Shown here piece by piece: positions 41,930-51,665 of a stretch of 64,000 bases of DNA. The translations under genes were made by a program, and so were the position numbers. Source of the stretch: Planctomycetota bacterium (GTDB lineage Bacteria; Planctomycetota; UBA1135; GCA-002686595); assembly GCA_023150475.1 (NCBI GenBank), contig JAKLKU010000005.1:62001-126000 (forward strand), read 5' to 3'. The notes below the pieces were generated by a model, which ran no database searches, was not told the DNA's origin, and saw only the letters and a program-made list of their open reading frames with translations. Positions within the stretch are counted from its first letter, which is position 1, and every line of letters begins with the position of its first letter.

Positions 41930-44900
41930 TCAGCGTTCCGGGATGAAACGAGTTCGCGCCACGCGGCTGCCCAGGCCCGAACGGTCGAAGACCACGAGGC
42001 GGAGTTCCTGCGAGCCGGCGCCCGGAGTGCGTGGCAGCCGCAGCGTGACGCGCTGCGGCACGGCGCCGGCGCCCGACGGGTTGGCCGAGGTCGCGTCGCG
42101 CGCGAGCGCGCGAGTCGCGAGTTCGTCGAGCGGCACGCCGTCGAGATCCGCTTCGCACGCCGCGATGCCGCGCGGCGCGACCGTTTCGAGCTCGAGCTCG
42201 ATCGTCGTCGCGTCCGCGGCGAGCGAACGGATCGGTTCGCCGATGATCCGCACGGACGGAGCGAGCCCGAGCTCCGCCGCGCGCACGCCGACGCCCGCGG
42301 CGGCGGCGCGGACACGCTTGGGATCGAGCAACTCGCTCGCGCACGATGCGAACGGGTACGTCTCGTCGCCGCGCACGACCACCGCCCACCGCAACGCGCC
42401 GACGGTGCCGATGCAGTGCAACGACTCGGTCTGCACGAGGAAGCCGCCGTCCACGAACGGCACGTACGTGTAGCGCGGATCGAGGCTCTCGCCGAAGACG
42501 CGCATGCCGTGGTCGATCGTGCCGACCACCCACCGGTCGTCGCGCGTGCCGTCGACGAAGCCGAGCCCGCGCCCCTCGACCTTCAAGAGCGGCGCGCCGT
42601 TGCGCGCATCGAGCACCGGCTGATCGCCCGCGACCATGCCGTGGACGTAGAGGCGCTTGCCCGACACGCTCGGCCGCGCGTACATCGTCCCCGCGTTGCC
42701 GCCGCTCGTGTCGTAGAGCAACTGGTCCGAGCCACTCGCGAGGTCGAGACGCCTCGCGGTGCCGTAGTCGCCGGTGGTGTAGACGAGCGTCTTGCCCTCC
42801 GCCTCGAACTCGAGCGCGCGCACGTCGAGCGACGCGTCGAAGACGTCGGGTACTTGATGCCGGCGCAGGAGCTCGCCGTCTTCGACACGCCAAACGAAGA
42901 GCCCGGCATCGACGGTGCCGCACGCGAGCGTGGCGCCGTCCGGACTGAGCGCGAGCGAGCTCACGTGATCGCCGGTCGCGAAGGTCCGCGCTGACCGCAC
43001 GCCGGTCTCGAGATCGAAGAGCGCGACCGACCCGTCGGATTGCGCGGCCGCGACTCGGCGTGTCGCGTCGTGGATGACCTGCGCGACGTTCCAGCCCGCG
43101 GGCCCGAGCTTCGCGAGCTCCCCGCCGCTCTCGCCGTCGAGCAGCAGCGCGTCGCCGCCCGACCATCTCGAGATCACACGCCGTCCGTCCGAGCTGACGG
43201 CCGCGTCGGTCCAATCGACGTCGAGCGTGCGCTCGAAGCTCCGCACGAGCGCCCCGCTCGACGCGTCGACCCAACCGAGCGAGCCGTTGTGCCAACCGAC
43301 GAGCACCCGCGCGCCGTCTGCGACGAACCTCAACGTGTCGATGCGCTGCGCGCGCGGCCGGTACGACGCCACAGTGCGCCCAGTGGGGAGCTCGATGACG
43401 CGCAACGTGCCGTCGTCGGTCGCGACCCATGCTCGCTCGCTGTCCGGACTCGGCACGAGCGCCTCGATGTTGAGCGACGGAGCCGCGAGCGTGCGTAACA
43501 CCCTGCCGGTGCGCGCATCATGGATCACCAGCGCATCGCCGAACGGCAGAGCGAGCTCCTCGCCATCGTCTCGGAACGCGCCACCGAATACCCACCTCGA
43601 AGAACGCTGCGCGTCGATCTGCCAGAGCCGCTCGCCACTGCGCGCATCGAGCACGCGCAGTGCATCGCCCCACGAGCTCGAGAACAAGCGGTCGCCGCGC
43701 GCGCTGACGTCGAGACCGCCGTAGTTGCCGTGCGCCAGGTCGACTCGGCGCAGCTCCGCGCCGTTCGCGAGATCCCACCACACGAGCTCCTTCCCGCCGT
43801 CCACGCCGACGACCTCATCGCGGTCGGGCATGCCGAGCGCGTGCTGGACCTTGCCGTTCCGCCCCCTCAGCACAGCGACTTCGCGTGCGTCGCGTGCGTC
43901 GAACACGTGCACCTCACCGGCGTCCAAGGAAAGGCACCAGAACCTGGTGCTCGAAGGCGCGAAACCCCCTTGGTGCATCGGCATCCCCGCGACGTCGAGA
44001 TGCACGATCTCGCCGCCGGTGCGCGCGTCGCGCAGCGCCAGGACGCTCTCTCGCTCGCCCGTGCGCCGCAACGTGAAGACGCGGGCACCATCCGGCGAAA
44101 TCCACGCGCCTTCTGGCGCGTGTCCGAAATCCGCGAGCCTCGAGCCGGTCGTCGCGTCCAGCCGCACCGAATCGGCATCCGGCGTACGCCCGGCGCACAA
44201 GAACGACGCGCCGCTCCGCTCCCACTGCGGCGTGCACGCCCACGTGCCCGGCACGTTGCGCCGCCAAAGCAATCGACCCTCGAACGTGTCCCACACGGCG
44301 ACGTCGAGATCGAACGCGGTCGTCGCGGCGAGCGGACCCGCGGCTTGCGGCGTCACGCCGGCGAGCCCCCGTTCGTCGTACGTGATGCACGCAACGAGCT
44401 CGCCGTTGCGCGCGTCGAGGATCGATCCGTCGCCGCCGCGGCCGGCGACGAGACGCGAACCGTCGCTCGTGTACGACGCGAACTGGTTCTCGATGGTCCA
44501 TACGAGGCGCGCTCCGAGCTGCGCCGGAGCGGCGCGGCGCGCCATCGTCGTGAGGAGCTCGGCGAACCGCGGCAACGCACGCAGCGCGGCGAGGTCTTCG
44601 TCGGCCCCGGCGACGAGCGCGTCGGCGAAGCCGAGTTCTACGGCACGTCCGAGGTGTGCGAGCGCCTGTTCGAGCGCGCCGCGACGCGCGGCCACGCAAG
44701 CCAGCGCGTAGGCACTGTTCGCGTCCTCGGGGAAGCGCGCGAGCTCGGCGGTGAAGAGCTGCTCCGCTCGGTCGAGCTCGCCTGCTTCGAGCGCGGCGTA
44801 CGCGACGAGCCGACGCTCGAGCGAACGCTCCGGCGCGGCCGACGCCGCCGAGCTCGGGAACGACGCGCCGACCGAATCCGCGGGCGCGCCCGGCCGCGTC

Positions 44901-45052
44901 GACTCGTCCTGGGACTCGTTGGCCGCGCCGAGCGGCGACGAGGGCGCCAGCACCGACGGGACGGCCGGGACCGGGGCCGCCAGTGCCGGCGAAGCCGCCA
45001 ACGGCCCGACCACGGTCGACCCCAACACGCACGCTGCGAGAACGAGCTTCAT
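41930..45052 (-). CDS. Large exported WD40-repeat protein with TPR segment
   Basis: A 1040-residue exported protein with signal peptide (LVLAACVLGSTVVGPLAASP). An Ala/Pro/Ser-rich linker precedes a TPR pair near residues 85-160 (AYAALEAGELDRAEQLF, ALACVAARRGALEQAL). The remainder holds WD40-like repeats: WDTFEGRLLWRRNVPGTWAC, VFTLRRTGERESVLALRDA, VHVFDARDAREVAVLRG, VAAAQSDGSVALFDLETGV, LALSPDGATLACGTVDAGL. C-terminal 150 residues are beta-sandwich-like (VTLRLPRTPGAGSQELRLVV). These usually act as protein-binding scaffolds. No catalytic domain. Transcribed alone. Confidence 0.82.
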   Translation of the reverse strand: MKLVLAACVLGSTVVGPLAASPALAAPVPAVPSVLAPSSPLGAANESQDESTRPGAPADSVGASFPSSAASAAPERSLERRLVAYAALEAGELDRAEQLFTAELARFPEDANSAYALACVAARRGALEQALAHLGRAVELGFADALVAGADEDLAALRALPRFAELLTTMARRAAPAQLGARLVWTIENQFASYTSDGSRLVAGRGGDGSILDARNGELVACITYDERGLAGVTPQAAGPLAATTAFDLDVAVWDTFEGRLLWRRNVPGTWACTPQWERSGASFLCAGRTPDADSVRLDATTGSRLADFGHAPEGAWISPDGARVFTLRRTGERESVLALRDARTGGEIVHLDVAGMPMHQGGFAPSSTRFWCLSLDAGEVHVFDARDAREVAVLRGRNGKVQHALGMPDRDEVVGVDGGKELVWWDLANGAELRRVDLAHGNYGGLDVSARGDRLFSSSWGDALRVLDARSGERLWQIDAQRSSRWVFGGAFRDDGEELALPFGDALVIHDARTGRVLRTLAAPSLNIEALVPSPDSERAWVATDDGTLRVIELPTGRTVASYRPRAQRIDTLRFVADGARVLVGWHNGSLGWVDASSGALVRSFERTLDVDWTDAAVSSDGRRVISRWSGGDALLLDGESGGELAKLGPAGWNVAQVIHDATRRVAAAQSDGSVALFDLETGVRSARTFATGDHVSSLALSPDGATLACGTVDAGLFVWRVEDGELLRRHQVPDVFDASLDVRALEFEAEGKTLVYTTGDYGTARRLDLASGSDQLLYDTSGGNAGTMYARPSVSGKRLYVHGMVAGDQPVLDARNGAPLLKVEGRGLGFVDGTRDDRWVVGTIDHGMRVFGESLDPRYTYVPFVDGGFLVQTESLHCIGTVGALRWAVVVRGDETYPFASCASELLDPKRVRAAAAGVGVRAAELGLAPSVRIIGEPIRSLAADATTIELELETVAPRGIAACEADLDGVPLDELATRALARDATSANPSGAGAVPQRVTLRLPRTPGAGSQELRLVVFDRSGLGSRVARTRFIPER

Positions 45053-45334
45053 CACCGCCACTTGCCGCGGCGGCCCGCCGCGCAACGCGCTGCGTCGCCT
45101 TCTCGGTCGCGCGCGGTCGATCCGCGGTCGCGGGCCGGGAATCCGGGTTCCCTGTGATTCCGGCGGGGCCACGCGCGAAGCATATCGCCGACCGACGGGC
45201 ACCCCCGAATTCACCGAGCTCCTGCGCCGGCACGCCAAACTCGTTCCATCGTCGCGAGCGCGACCATCGCGAGCGACGGCTCCCCGTCGAAGTGCGCGAG
45301 CTCGAGCGCGTCGGCGCTCGCGCATGCACGGGAG

Positions 45335-46924
45335 TCAACGCAGGCCGAGCTCGGCCTTCAAGTCCTTGCGCGAGACCTTGCCGCGGTCGTTCTTCGGCAG
45401 GCTCGTGCGCCACTCGAACCAGCGCGGGTACTTGTAGGGCGCGAGCTTCGTCTTGACGAAAGCCTTCAGCTCGGCGGCGAGCGCATCGTTGCCTGCGAAG
45501 CCCGGCTTGAGCACGACGCACGCGAGCGGCTTGACCAAGCGCTCCTCGTCCTCTTTGCCAAGCACGCAAACTTCCGCGATCGCCGGATGTGCGAGCAGCG
45601 CGTTCTCGATCTCGAGCGGCGACACGAAGATGCCCGACACCTTCAGCAGGTCGTCGTCGCGGCCCTCGTAGTAGAAGTAACCGTTCGCGTCGCGCTTGAA
45701 GATGTCGGCGCTGGTGCACCACTCGCCCTGGAACGTCTCGCGCGACTTCGCCTTGTCGGCCCAGTAGCACAACGCGGTCGAGCCGCCGCGCACGCGCAAC
45801 CGCCCGGGCTCGCCGTGCGCCACCTCGCGGCCTTCCGCGTCGACGATCCGCGCGTCGTAGCCCGGCACGATCTTCCCGAGCGAGCCGAGCTTCACGTCGC
45901 CTTCGCGGTTCGAGATGTAGATGTGGAACATCTCGGCCGAGCCGATGCCGTCGAGGATCTCGACGTTCGTGCGAGCCTTCCATTCCTGGTAGAGCTGCGC
46001 GGGCAATGCTTCGCCGGCCGAGAGGCAGATGCGCAGGCTCGTGAGGTCCGCGTCCGCGATCCGCGGCGAGCGCAGCATGTTGTTGATCATCGTCGGCACG
46101 CTGGTCAGGAACGTCGGCCGATGCGCGGCGATCTGGTCGAAGAGCTCGTCGGCGGTCGCGCGGCCGGGGAAGAGCACGACGCTCGCGCCGACGCGGAACG
46201 GAAACATCAGGTTGGTGCCGGTCGCGTAGCCGAAGAAGAGCTTCGGCACCGAGAGACAGACGTCGCTTTCGCGATAACCCGCGATCCGCAACGCGTAGGT
46301 CTCCGTGTTGAACGCGAAGTCGGAATGTGCGTGCACGCAGCCCTTCGGCTTGCCCGTCGAGCCCGACGTGAAGAGCCAGCCGGCGAGGTCGTCGGGCCCG
46401 GTCGGTTCGAGCTCCGCGCGCGACGAGCGCTCGTCCTCGGAGTTCAACGCGTCTTCGTACGGCGTGAAGCCGCCCGCGTCAGCGCCGACGACGAACACGG
46501 TCTCGGCGAGGCGCGAACTGCGCACCGCGGGCGCGAGTTCGGGCAGCACTTCGCTCGCCGTCACGACGATGCGCGCCTTGGTGTACTCGAGGTAGTAAGC
46601 GAAGTCCTCGCGCTTCAAGAGCGGGTTGACCATCGCGAACACGCCGCCCGCGCGCAGCACGGCGAACCAGGCTTCCGCGAACTCGAAACCGTCGGGCAAC
46701 ACGATGAGCACGCGCTCTTCGGGCCGCAGCTTCGCTCGGCGGAACGCCGCGCTGAGTCGCTTCACGCGCGTCGAGAGCTCCGCGTACGTGCGTCGCTCGC
46801 GACCGACGAGCAACGCAGGCTTCGCGCCGCGCCCTTCCTCGAGATTGCGGTCGAGGAAGTACTGGCAGAGGTTGAAGCGCGCGGGAAACGTCGGCAACGG
46901 CGCGTCGAGAGGCACGTTCGGCAT
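45335..46924 (-). CDS. AMP-dependent acyl-CoA synthetase, benzoate-CoA-ligase-like
   Basis: A 529-residue ANL-superfamily ligase. Motifs in order: P-loop-like LFTSGSTGKPKGCVHAH near residue 180, GYATGTNLMFPFRVGA, GIGSAEMFHIYISN, YWADKAKSRETFQGEWC, the hinge aspartate region YYEGRDDDLLKVSGIFVSP, and the catalytic lysine in PKNDRGKVSRKDLK. The N-terminus (ARFNLCQYFLDRNLEEGRG) and the GSAEMFHI-YISN block match the benzoate-CoA ligase subgroup. It adenylates a carboxylic acid and transfers it to CoA. Substrate uncertain. The ATG at 46924 is chosen, 46936 is possible. About 280 bases with no gene lie between it and the WD40 gene. Confidence 0.9.
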   Translation of the reverse strand: MPNVPLDAPLPTFPARFNLCQYFLDRNLEEGRGAKPALLVGRERRTYAELSTRVKRLSAAFRRAKLRPEERVLIVLPDGFEFAEAWFAVLRAGGVFAMVNPLLKREDFAYYLEYTKARIVVTASEVLPELAPAVRSSRLAETVFVVGADAGGFTPYEDALNSEDERSSRAELEPTGPDDLAGWLFTSGSTGKPKGCVHAHSDFAFNTETYALRIAGYRESDVCLSVPKLFFGYATGTNLMFPFRVGASVVLFPGRATADELFDQIAAHRPTFLTSVPTMINNMLRSPRIADADLTSLRICLSAGEALPAQLYQEWKARTNVEILDGIGSAEMFHIYISNREGDVKLGSLGKIVPGYDARIVDAEGREVAHGEPGRLRVRGGSTALCYWADKAKSRETFQGEWCTSADIFKRDANGYFYYEGRDDDLLKVSGIFVSPLEIENALLAHPAIAEVCVLGKEDEERLVKPLACVVLKPGFAGNDALAAELKAFVKTKLAPYKYPRWFEWRTSLPKNDRGKVSRKDLKAELGLR

Positions 46925-47004
46925 GGCGCGGCGCATCTTAGGGCCCGCGCGGGCGCCGCGCAGCGCCTACACGCGGCGCCTACGCGTGGACTCGGGCACG
47001 AGCC

Positions 47005-48426
47005 TCAGTCGAGGCCGAGCGCGGCGCGCCACGTGTCCGCTTGGCACGGCAACGAACGACCGGTGATCGCGCGCAACGCCTCGCACGCGGCGTCACGCCG
47101 CGCGGCCTTCTCGGCGCCGAGCACGCGCAAGAGCCCCGGTTGCGCCACCGCGGAGCGCAACTTGCCCGCCGCGCGGCACGCGGCGAGCGCGACGGGCTCG
47201 CGCGGGTCCTCGACGAGCGTGTTGCACGCGTCCGCGAGCGTGTGGCGCAGGAACGGATGCGCTTCGAGCTCGCCGAGCGCGGCGACGACGACTTCGGCGT
47301 CGTCCGAACCGAGCACGGACACGAGCAAGCCGAGCCGGCCGCTCGCCCACTCGTTCTCGCGCGCCCACCACGAGCTCCACGCGCTGCGTTCGTTGCCGAG
47401 TTCGGAGAGCGAGATCCGCTCGAGTCCCGAACGTGCCGCGGTGCGCACGAGGTCGTCGGGATCGCCGAGCGCTTCGATCATGAGCTCGACCGCTTCCGGA
47501 TCGGCGAAGCCGCCGAGCGCAGCGAGCGCGTCCGCGCGAGCGATCGTCTCGCCTTCGCGTGCGTACTTCCGCAGCGCGCGTGCGTCGTCGGCCGCGAGTT
47601 CGAGCTGCGCCTTGCGCGCGATCGCGCCGAGCGCGCGCAGGAGCCCGCCGTCGTGCCGCGCGCTGCGCCCGAGGAACGCGAAGATCACGTCGAGCGCAGC
47701 CGGGTCGTCGCGCCGGCTGAGCGCGCGAGCGATCACGGCGAGCGCCGACCCCGTCACTTCGTCGGCTGCCGAACGGATGCGCTCGCGGTTCGCCGGCGCT
47801 GCGTCGAGCAGCGCGTCGAACGACTGCGCCGCGAGCGTCAGCCCACGTTCCTTCTGCAGCGCCTCCGGCGACAGACTCGTCGCGACGCGAAGCCACGCCT
47901 CGACGGCACGCGCGTGGTTCGTCGTGCCGATGGCGCGCAGCGCGACGAGTTCCTTGCCCCGCATGCGACCGCTCGCGAGCGCTCGTTCGATCGCCGACAT
48001 CACGCCTTCGGGCGGCAGACGTTCGAGTGCGGCGTACGCGAGCTCTTCGACTTCCGTCGGGTCGACGAGCACGGTGCCGCGCGCCGAAGTCGGCGGAGTC
48101 GCTTCGCCGAGCAACACGGCGAGCGCGGCGTCGGCCATCGGCGTCCCGTACGCCGCGAGCTCCGTCGCGAGCTCACCCCGCGGCTTCGTCTTGACGGTGC
48201 CGAGCGCACCCGACCGAGACCAGATCTCTCGCGTCAGCGACGTCATGTCCGCGATCTGCGGCCGGCCGCGATCGACGCGCGCCGGCGGACGTTCGAGCGA
48301 ACGCTGACCGCGCGGCAGCGCGAAGATGCCGAACGAGATGCCGAGCGCGCCGAGCACCACGACGAGCGCGATGCTCTCCTGGCGGCGACGGATCTCGGCG
48401 AAGGTCTTCTGGGGCGGCTCGGACAT
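47005..48426 (-). CDS. Membrane-anchored HEAT-repeat protein
   Basis: A 473-residue protein with a single N-terminal membrane helix (ALVVVLGALGISFGIFALP-like) followed by alpha-helical HEAT/PBS-lyase-type repeats: YAALERLPPEGVMSAIERAL, DPAALDVIFAFLGRSAR, ADALAALGGFADPEAVELM, DAEVVVAALGELEAHPFLR, PVALAACRAAGKLRSAVAQ. Such repeats are protein-binding scaffolds. The N-terminal (MSEPPQKTFAEIRRR) is cytoplasmic and the repeats are probably periplasmic. No enzymatic motif. It follows the CoA ligase on the same strand after some 80 bases upstream of it, so co-transcription is possible. Confidence 0.78.
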   Translation of the reverse strand: MSEPPQKTFAEIRRRQESIALVVVLGALGISFGIFALPRGQRSLERPPARVDRGRPQIADMTSLTREIWSRSGALGTVKTKPRGELATELAAYGTPMADAALAVLLGEATPPTSARGTVLVDPTEVEELAYAALERLPPEGVMSAIERALASGRMRGKELVALRAIGTTNHARAVEAWLRVATSLSPEALQKERGLTLAAQSFDALLDAAPANRERIRSAADEVTGSALAVIARALSRRDDPAALDVIFAFLGRSARHDGGLLRALGAIARKAQLELAADDARALRKYAREGETIARADALAALGGFADPEAVELMIEALGDPDDLVRTAARSGLERISLSELGNERSAWSSWWARENEWASGRLGLLVSVLGSDDAEVVVAALGELEAHPFLRHTLADACNTLVEDPREPVALAACRAAGKLRSAVAQPGLLRVLGAEKAARRDAACEALRAITGRSLPCQADTWRAALGLD

Positions 48427-48713
48427 CTCGAAACGTTCGAGCTTCGGCCGACGCGGCGCGCGCGAGGAACGCGACGAAGTCGGCGCGCCGCGGCCGGTGG
48501 ACCGAGGCTGCGCTCGCTACGAGGCCGCTAGATCGGCGGCGGAAACGAGCGAACTCGAACCCCGCGCGGAGTTTCGCGCCCCCGGCGCCGGCTCGCGCTC
48601 GCTCGCTTGCGCGCGAGATCGCGCTTCGCTCCACGCAGCGAGCCGACGGCGACTCGCGTCCACGTCGCGGACTCCCGCGGCTCGCGGGCGCTGCCGGGCG
48701 CCGGCGAGGCCGT
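48427..48713. other. Intergenic region, no gene seen
   Basis: 287 bases between two minus-strand genes without a convincing frame or hairpin. It should hold the terminator of the kinase-like gene and the promoter of the HEAT gene, but neither is obvious. Confidence 0.35.
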
Positions 48714-49586
48714 TCAGTCGTTGCCGACGCGCTCCAACGCGGCGCGGAACTCTTCCACGGACGGATAACGCGCACGCCGATCGGCGACGAGCCCGCCCGC
48801 GATCGCCTCTTCGAAGCCGGAAGGAAGTTCCAGGTCGGGCGCGCGCTTCACGAGCGACGGCGCGTGCCGGTCGAGCTTCGCTTGGAAGACCTCGAGGTAG
48901 CTCTTGCCCGGCCACGGCAACACGCCGCTCGCGAGTTCGAAGAGCACCGCCGCGACGTTGTACACGTCCGACTGCACGTCCGGCGACTCGCCGCCGAACT
49001 GCTCGACGGGCGCGTAGAACGGCGTGCCGATCAGCGCGGTGCGCTCGCCGAGGTGCTTCGCGTTCCAGAGGCCCGGCGTGATGCCGCCGTCGACGAGCTC
49101 GACCGCGAGCTTCTTCGACTTCGGATCGTGGTAGATCGTCGAAGGTTTGATGTCGCCGTGCACGAGGCCGACGTGGTGGATCGCCGCGAGTCCGTCGAGC
49201 AGACCGAGGCCGAGTTTCACGACCTTCGCGGGCTCCATGCGTTTCTTCTCTTCGGTGAAGCGCTTGAGCGGCTCGCCGTGCGGCACGTCGCTCACCCACG
49301 CGACGCCGGCGGACGGCAATCCGACGATCTCGCGGACCTTGGTGACGTGCGCCGATTTCACCCGCGTCCACGCTTGGCACGAGACGCGGAACTCTTCGGC
49401 TTGCGCGACGCCTTCGAACATCGACGGCGCGAAGACCGTCAGGCACACGTGCGCACCGGTCGTCTGGTCGTCGGCGAGGAACGCCGGAGCGAGCCCGTTG
49501 TGGCGATGCACCTTCTCGATGCGGAAACGGTCGGCGAAGACGCGGCCGGGGGCTAGATCGAAGAGAGAGAACGATTCGGTGGCCAT
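48714..49586 (-). CDS. Ser/Thr protein-kinase-like protein, probably a pseudokinase
   Basis: A 290-residue single kinase domain without membrane segment. The glycine loop is replaced by FRIEKVHRHNGLAPAFLA, and the beta-3 strand reads AHVCLTVFAPSMFEG where a lysine (V-A-x-K) is expected. The catalytic loop is VHGDIKPSTIYHD (D and K kept, HRD changed to HGD, N replaced by T) and DFG is LVDGGIT. APE is replaced by the related GTPFYAPVEQF (TPxYAPPE-like). ESPDVQSDVYNVAAVLFEL and LVADRRARYPSVEEFRAAL complete the fold. Two catalytic residues missing makes low or no kinase activity likely; a binding scaffold is the best guess. Confidence 0.82.
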   Translation of the reverse strand: MATESFSLFDLAPGRVFADRFRIEKVHRHNGLAPAFLADDQTTGAHVCLTVFAPSMFEGVAQAEEFRVSCQAWTRVKSAHVTKVREIVGLPSAGVAWVSDVPHGEPLKRFTEEKKRMEPAKVVKLGLGLLDGLAAIHHVGLVHGDIKPSTIYHDPKSKKLAVELVDGGITPGLWNAKHLGERTALIGTPFYAPVEQFGGESPDVQSDVYNVAAVLFELASGVLPWPGKSYLEVFQAKLDRHAPSLVKRAPDLELPSGFEEAIAGGLVADRRARYPSVEEFRAALERVGND

Positions 49587-49722
49587 GGCAAGGAACGCGA
49601 CGCGTGGGACGCGGCGCTCGAGAGTACGAGAGGAACGATCCTAGCGGAGCGCACGGGACGACGCGAACTCGACGCGCCTCGGGGCTTTACACGCCGGATG
49701 GCGCGCGGCGAAGTAGCACGAC

Positions 49723-50433
49723 GTGGCGCTCGTCGATCCCGACCTCACCGAAGTCCTCGCGACGACCTTGCGCGTCGCAGGCGCGGCCCTGCTCGTCGTC
49801 GCGCTGCCCGCGATCGCGCTCGGTTTCGCGCTCGCGCGCGCGAGCTTCTTCGGCAAGAGCGTCGTCGAGACGTTGGTCGCCGTGCCGCTCGTCCTGCCGC
49901 CGACGGCGATCGGTTACCTCCTGCTGCGGACGTTCGCGCACGACGGGCCACTCGGGCCGCAGGTGCTCGGCTTCGACCTCGACGTGCTGTTCACGTGGCG
50001 CGGCGCGGTGCTCGCGTCCGCTGCCGTCGCGTTTCCGTTGGTCGCTCGCGCCGCGCGCAGCGCGTTCGAAGGCGTCGATCCACGGCTCGAGCTCGTCGCG
50101 CGGACGCACGGGCTCTCGCGGCTCGCCACGTTCGGCTCGGTGACGCTGCCGCTTGCGAAACGAGGACTGCTCGCGGCGCTCGCGCTTGGCTTCGGGCGCG
50201 CGCTCGGCGAGTTCGGCGCGACGATCATCGTCGCCGGCAACGTGCGCGGCGAGACGCAGACGCTCGCGCTCGCGATCTTCGAGGACATCCAGCTCGGCGC
50301 GGATCGGCATGCGCTGTTGCTCGTCGGTGTGACGCTCGTGATCGCGCTCGGCTTGATGTGGACGGTCGAGCACTTGTCGCGGCCGCGTGCACCAAATGGA
50401 ACGCCGCGTGCGGCGCGGGGGAACGCGCGATGA
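49723..50433 (+). CDS. modB: Molybdate ABC transporter permease
   Basis: A 236-residue inner-membrane permease of the molybdate/tungstate/sulfate type. Five or six helices, including VAGAALLVVALPAIALGFAL, TLVAVPLVLPPTAIGYLLL and ALLLVGVTLVIALGLMW. The cytoplasmic coupling loop GRALGEFGATIIVAGN (EAA-like, R-A-LGEFG-A) is typical of ModB. GTG at 49723 is chosen. Its stop overlaps the start of modC (ATGA). A modA gene for the periplasmic binding protein is not adjacent, the upstream gene being divergent. Confidence 0.9.
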   Translation: MALVDPDLTEVLATTLRVAGAALLVVALPAIALGFALARASFFGKSVVETLVAVPLVLPPTAIGYLLLRTFAHDGPLGPQVLGFDLDVLFTWRGAVLASAAVAFPLVARAARSAFEGVDPRLELVARTHGLSRLATFGSVTLPLAKRGLLAALALGFGRALGEFGATIIVAGNVRGETQTLALAIFEDIQLGADRHALLLVGVTLVIALGLMWTVEHLSRPRAPNGTPRAARGNAR

Positions 50434-51485
50434 CGCGCTTCGAACTGTCGGTCGCGCTGCGCCTCGCGGAGTTCGAGCTGGCCGTCGAGCTCTCGACCGA
50501 CGCCCGCATGCTCGGCGTGTTCGGCGCGTCGGGTTCGGGCAAGACGAGCTTGCTCGAAGCGCTCGCCGGTTGGCGCAAGGACGCTCGCGGCCGGGCAGCG
50601 ATCGACGGACGTGTGCTCTTCGACGAGCGCACGCAGCTTTCGATCGAGGACCGCGGCATCGGCTACGTGCCGCAGGATCTCCTGCTCGTGCCGGGCCGCA
50701 GCGTGCGCCGCCAAGTGCTCGCCGGTCCGCGCGCCGACGCGAGCGTCTTCGAACGTGTGATCGGCATGCTCGAGCTCGGCGCGTTGGTCGAGCGCGACGC
50801 AGGCTCGCTCTCCGGCGGCGAACGCCAACGTGTCGCCCTCGCGCGAGCTTTGTGCTCGCGGCCGAAGCTGATGCTCTTCGACGAACCGCTCGGTGCGCTC
50901 GACCTGCCGCTGCGCCGGCGCATCCTGCCGTATCTGGTCAAGGCGCGCGACGCGTTCCAGGTGCCGGCGATCTTCGTGTCGCACGATCCGCTCGAAGTCG
51001 CGGCGCTGTGTGACGTGACCGCGGTGCTCGAACGCGGCCGCGTGACGGCGCTCGGGGCGACGCAGCGCGTGCTGCGTGAACGCGCGAGCGAGCTCGAAAT
51101 GCTCGAGAACGTGCTCGCCGCGACGATCGACGCGCTCGAAGGCTCGATCGCTCTCGCGCGGCTCCCCGGCGGCTCGGTCGTGCGCGTGCCGAGCCTCGGT
51201 CTCGCCGTCGGTCAGCCGATCCTCTTCGCGCTCGCCGCGGAGGACGTGCTCGTGACGACGCTCGAGCCGCGCGCGATCTCGGCGCGCAATCGGCTGCCCG
51301 CACGCATCTCCGCGGTGCACCGCGACGGCGGTTTCTGCTGGCTCGAGGCCGAGCTCGATGCAGCCGAGCCGACCGCGATCACGGTCGCACTGACACCGGC
51401 CGCGATCGACGAACTGGAGCTCGCAGTCGACTCGAGCGTGCACCTGGTCTTCAAGACCAGCGCGTGCCGCGTGTTGGCCGGTTGA
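50430..51485 (+). CDS. modC: Molybdate ABC transporter ATP-binding protein with MOP-like C-terminal domain
   Basis: A 351-residue ABC ATPase. Walker A GASGSGKTSLLEALAGW near residue 32, Q-loop in IGYVPQDLLLVPGRSV, signature LSGGERQRVALARAL, Walker B KLMLFDEPLGALDLP and H-loop IFVSHDPLEVAAL. The C-terminal 80 residues (ISARNRLPARISAVHRDGG then LTPAAIDELELAVDSS and VHLVFKTSACRV) are a MOP-like molybdate-binding domain, which is diagnostic for ModC. It energises ModB. Coupled to modB by an ATGA overlap; modA would be elsewhere. Confidence 0.93.
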   Translation: MTRFELSVALRLAEFELAVELSTDARMLGVFGASGSGKTSLLEALAGWRKDARGRAAIDGRVLFDERTQLSIEDRGIGYVPQDLLLVPGRSVRRQVLAGPRADASVFERVIGMLELGALVERDAGSLSGGERQRVALARALCSRPKLMLFDEPLGALDLPLRRRILPYLVKARDAFQVPAIFVSHDPLEVAALCDVTAVLERGRVTALGATQRVLRERASELEMLENVLAATIDALEGSIALARLPGGSVVRVPSLGLAVGQPILFALAAEDVLVTTLEPRAISARNRLPARISAVHRDGGFCWLEAELDAAEPTAITVALTPAAIDELELAVDSSVHLVFKTSACRVLAG

Positions 51486-51665
51486 CGCACGCGTCCTGGC
51501 GCGAAGGAAGCGCCGCGCGCGGGAGGTGTTCTCGCGCCGAAGGTCGCACATGACGTGCGAGTCGTCGCGCGGCGCTCCGTCGGATCTCACTGCAACGTGG
51601 ACCGCGCGAAATGGAACTCACGGCGAGCGCGGCCGGACGGATCGGTGGCACGACCCACCACTCCC

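Noticed and set aside
45587..48307. 906-residue plus-strand frame over the CoA ligase and HEAT genes
   Set aside because: Shadow caused by codon bias of the minus-strand genes; no motif.
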